Assembly: GCA_030589965.1 (NCBI GenBank)
Contig: JAUUZM010000096.1
Span: 1-9,514 of the forward strand
Reading direction: 5' to 3'
DNA: 9,514 bases
From: Bacteroides sp.
GTDB lineage: Bacteria; Bacteroidota; Bacteroidia; Bacteroidales; SM23-62
In this document: in pieces, positions 7,749 through 9,514 of the stretch
Numbering within the stretch: the stretch's first letter is position 1
Layout: every line of letters begins with the position of its first letter
The notes under the pieces: generated by a model
Seen by the model: the letters and a program-made list of their open reading frames with translations, nothing else
The model's database searches: none
What the model was told of the DNA's origin: nothing
Position numbers and translations under genes: made by a program

Positions 7749-8472
7749 TATCATAATATTTAAGACGAGAGAAGAACTGGCAGGTGAACTTGCTGGAATG
7801 ATACTGGAAATGGTAAGGTCCGTCACAAATACTAAGAAGGCATTCAATATTGCCCTCTCGGGAGGAAGTACACCAGGCATTCTTTTCAAGCAATTGGCAG
7901 CATCAAGGGAGAATTTCCACAGGAAAACCTGGGAGAAAGTAAACTTCTTCTGGGTAGATGAGCGATGTGTTCCACCTGAAAGTGCCGAGAGCAATTACCG
8001 TATGACAAATGAAACCCTGCTTCGCAAACTCCAGATCTCACCAGGGAATATTTTTCGGATGAAGGGAGAGAATGATCCAAAAGAAGAAGCAAAACGTTAC
8101 AGCTCTCTTCTCAGCATGCAATTACCTCAGGAAAATAAGTTTCCGGTCTTTGATCTGATTCTTCTGGGAATGGGCGGTGATGGACATACAGCCTCTATAT
8201 TTCCCAACCAGATGAATCTTCTTTCCTCGGAAGAAATTTGTGCCATTGCATACCATCCTGAAACCGGACAGGCCAGGATTACTCTGACAGGTAATGTTAT
8301 TAATAATGCAAAACAGGTATTTTTCCTGGTTACCGGAGAAGATAAGGCAATCACCCTGGAAAAAATCATTGGAAAAGGGTCCTCAGACAGACAATTTCCG
8401 GCATCCTGTATCAATCCTGCCCATGGAATCCTGAAATGGTTCCTCGATGATAAGGCTGCAAGCAAGTTGTAA
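7738..8472 (+). CDS. pgl: 6-phosphogluconolactonase
   Basis: Pgl hydrolyses 6-phosphogluconolactone made by Zwf to 6-phosphogluconate, the second step of the oxidative pentose phosphate pathway. The predicted protein has 244 residues, a normal size for the NagB-like (DevB) type. Signatures are ALSGGSTPG (residues 39-47, phosphate binding), FFWVDERCVPP (70-80), ESNYRMTNETLL (84-95) and LILLGMGGDGHTASIFP (140-156), which holds the catalytic region. There is no suitable ATG: the first in-frame ATG (7798) would cut into the fold. I choose GTG at 7738, giving MNYNIIIFKTREELAGEL, because family members begin with this short strand. A purine-rich GGAAAG lies at 7728-7733, just before it. A TTG at 7717 would add seven unlikely residues. 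The gene overlaps the end of zwf by 11 bases. A strong terminator hairpin begins one base after its stop codon. Confidence 0.93.
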   Translation: MNYNIIIFKTREELAGELAGMILEMVRSVTNTKKAFNIALSGGSTPGILFKQLAASRENFHRKTWEKVNFFWVDERCVPPESAESNYRMTNETLLRKLQISPGNIFRMKGENDPKEEAKRYSSLLSMQLPQENKFPVFDLILLGMGGDGHTASIFPNQMNLLSSEEICAIAYHPETGQARITLTGNVINNAKQVFFLVTGEDKAITLEKIIGKGSSDRQFPASCINPAHGILKWFLDDKAASKL

Positions 8473-8509
8473 GCATAAGAAACCCCGACAATATGCCGGG
8501 GTTTCTTGC
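8473..8509. terminator. Bidirectional hairpin terminator between convergent genes
   Basis: GAAACCCCG at 8479-8487 pairs perfectly with CGGGGTTTC at 8497-8505, a 9-bp stem with a 9-base loop. The stem can be lengthened outward to GCA/TGC with a two-base bulge. It lies directly after the pgl stop and 31 bases beyond the stop of the convergent minus-strand gene. It is flanked by A/T-rich sequence on both sides, though without a long T-tract on either. The position and stem strength make a shared intrinsic terminator likely. Confidence 0.8.
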
Positions 8510-8540
8510 ATTTATACTTCAGGGGAGGAGGTCAAATACT

Positions 8541-9514
8541 CTAATAAAGATGGATCTGGCTTTTCCGTCTTACCATCATCTCCGGTTTCCCATCAAAATT
8601 GCTTAGCAGTCCGGTTGCCCAGATATAGTTACCTCTGAAGTATGCCTCAGGATGTCTGCTAAACCTTCTTGCTTCCCTGCCTTCAAGGATAACTGTGAAA
8701 TCCTGATATGGATAGGCAGAACCGAAATAGAGGTAGTATTCATCTGTTGACCAGGAATACCATACTTCGTGTATTCTTCCGTATACATTCCTAACCTCAC
8801 CAATATGGAAGTGTGAGTTATAGTAAGGTACCGTTACAATCCTGTATCCTGTTGGATAATACCAGTAATGATAATCGGGGTACATCCTCCTGTAATCCCT
8901 GTACATATTGTGAGTCCATACTACATTAACCCTGTTTGGGACCTTGTAATGATGATGTACTTGTTTGTATTTAACAGGGGTATAGCGCGTCTGTACTGCA
9001 TGTGCCTGGCGGACTGGTTTCCTGTTCGGTGTGGTATAATGCCTGCGATTTTCAGCATTTCTCTTATTACCCTTATAGGTACCAACTTTACCGCTAGGTT
9101 TCTGCTTACCCTTTCCATTATTCGTCCGAACTGTACCGCTAGGTTTCTGCTTACCCTTTCCATTATTCGTCCGAACTGTACCGCTAGGTTTCTGCTTACC
9201 CTTTCCATTATTCGTCCGAACCGTACCGCTAGGTTTCTGCTTACCCTGACCATTATTCGTTCGAACCATACCGCTCGGTTTTCGATTCGTATTAACCGCT
9301 CGGGAACGATTCATACTGGTGGTTCGCTTGTTGCTGCTCGCCGTTGCTCGTCTCACCTCATGGCTTGTCTGAGCTTTCGTCGTCTGTGGAGTTCTCTCTG
9401 AAGACCGTCTTGTGCTTGCTTCACTCTTGTGATTCTGCGTTTCAGGCCTGGCCTTTTCTCTTGAATTTCGCTGGCCGAATGCAGTAACCGCCAAGAGCAT
9501 AATTGCTGTTATTA
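8541..9514 (-). CDS. Unrecognised secreted basic repeat protein with OB-fold-like C-terminus, 5' partial
   Basis: I do not recognise a named family. The frame is open to the right edge. The ATG at 9500 gives only MLLAVTAFGQ, but the codons upstream of it read I-T-A-I, which extends the hydrophobic core. The real start and the beginning of a signal peptide therefore lie outside the window, with cleavage likely after AFG. Counting from 9500, residues 10-73 are a disordered Arg/Lys/Ser/Thr-rich stretch. Residues 74-148 hold tandem 15-residue repeats of the type KPSGTVRTNNGKGKQ. Residues 150-200 are basic with a VHHHYKVPN segment, and residues 199-232 are rich in Tyr, Trp and His (YPDYHYWYYPTGYR). 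Residues 233-319 read like a small beta-barrel of OB-fold type, with VYGRIHEVWYS, YPYQDFTVILEG, YIWATGLLSNFDGKPEMMV and SQIHLY. The protein is very cationic and probably exported. It may bind nucleic acid, polysaccharide or cell wall, which is inference only. It converges on pgl and does not share its transcript. Confidence 0.75.
   Translation of the reverse strand, partial: ITAIMLLAVTAFGQRNSREKARPETQNHKSEASTRRSSERTPQTTKAQTSHEVRRATASSNKRTTSMNRSRAVNTNRKPSGMVRTNNGQGKQKPSGTVRTNNGKGKQKPSGTVRTNNGKGKQKPSGTVRTNNGKGKQKPSGKVGTYKGNKRNAENRRHYTTPNRKPVRQAHAVQTRYTPVKYKQVHHHYKVPNRVNVVWTHNMYRDYRRMYPDYHYWYYPTGYRIVTVPYYNSHFHIGEVRNVYGRIHEVWYSWSTDEYYLYFGSAYPYQDFTVILEGREARRFSRHPEAYFRGNYIWATGLLSNFDGKPEMMVRRKSQIHLY
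9091..9281. repeat. 45-bp tandem repeat array inside the minus-strand secreted protein gene
   Basis: Four consecutive 45-base units begin at 9091, 9136, 9181 and 9226 (plus strand), each opening with CCGCTAGGTTTCTGCTTACC. A degenerate fifth unit begins at 9271 with CCGCTCGGTTTT. Units 1 and 2 are identical, unit 3 differs at one base, and unit 4 has a handful of changes. Divergence therefore rises toward the 5' end of the gene. Because 45 is divisible by three, each unit adds exactly 15 residues (KPSGTVRTNNGKGKQ) in frame, and copy-number change would not break the protein. There are no unique spacers between units. Confidence 0.95.

Noticed and set aside
8921..9253. Second minus-strand frame of 110 codons with repeats (ERVSRNLAVQFGRIM)
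   Set aside because: It is an out-of-frame reading of the same tandem array. The competing frame has a signal peptide-like start and a folded C-terminal domain, and this one does not.
9091..9281. Possible CRISPR array
   Set aside because: The direct repeats are contiguous with no variable spacers, lie inside a coding sequence, and have no cas genes nearby.
8868..9401. Open frame of 177 codons on the plus strand with its own 15-residue repeats (TARFLLTLSIIRPNC)
   Set aside because: It lies opposite the secreted protein gene. Its openness and repetition follow from a 45-bp array with no stop codon in that frame. It has no start context or family resemblance.

Overview
The window looks like ordinary chromosomal DNA from a member of the Bacteroidota, probably class Bacteroidia. 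The evidence is the TonB-dependent receptor with an N-terminal carboxypeptidase-regulatory-like domain paired with a DUF4249 lipoprotein, the leuA-type synthase next to leuB, the AT-rich leaders without clear Shine-Dalgarno sequences, and the moderate-to-low G+C content. The placement is inferred from gene content and was not computed.

Layout, left to right. (1) Positions 1-2351, + strand: the end of a branched-chain amino acid operon, with a 2-isopropylmalate-synthase-family enzyme (5' end cut by the window edge) and then leuB, 13 bases apart. (2) Positions 2479-5752, + strand: a two-gene outer-membrane unit, a TonB-dependent receptor followed 4 bases later by a DUF4249 lipoprotein. The substrate is unknown, and there is no SusD, sigma factor or anti-sigma factor in view. 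(3) Positions 5836-8472, + strand: a compact three-gene unit of a DUF302 protein, zwf and pgl. Spacing is 2 bases and then an 11-base overlap. The last two genes encode the first two steps of the oxidative pentose phosphate pathway. (4) Positions 8473-8509: a strong hairpin, read as a bidirectional terminator between convergent genes. (5) Positions 8541 to the right edge, - strand: an unrecognised secreted, very basic protein. It carries a near-perfect 45-bp tandem repeat (15 residues per unit), a Tyr/His/Trp-rich middle and a C-terminal segment that reads like an OB-fold. Its true start lies beyond the window.

Most of the window is housekeeping metabolism plus one uptake pair. The least ordinary parts are the repeat-bearing secreted protein at the right end, the DUF302 gene leading the zwf-pgl unit, and the orphan receptor/DUF4249 pair with a DxDxDG-like loop in the lipoprotein. 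I see no phage, insertion sequence, CRISPR array, tRNA or rRNA, and no clear sign of a new defence or mobile system. No gene-free stretch exceeds 130 bases.
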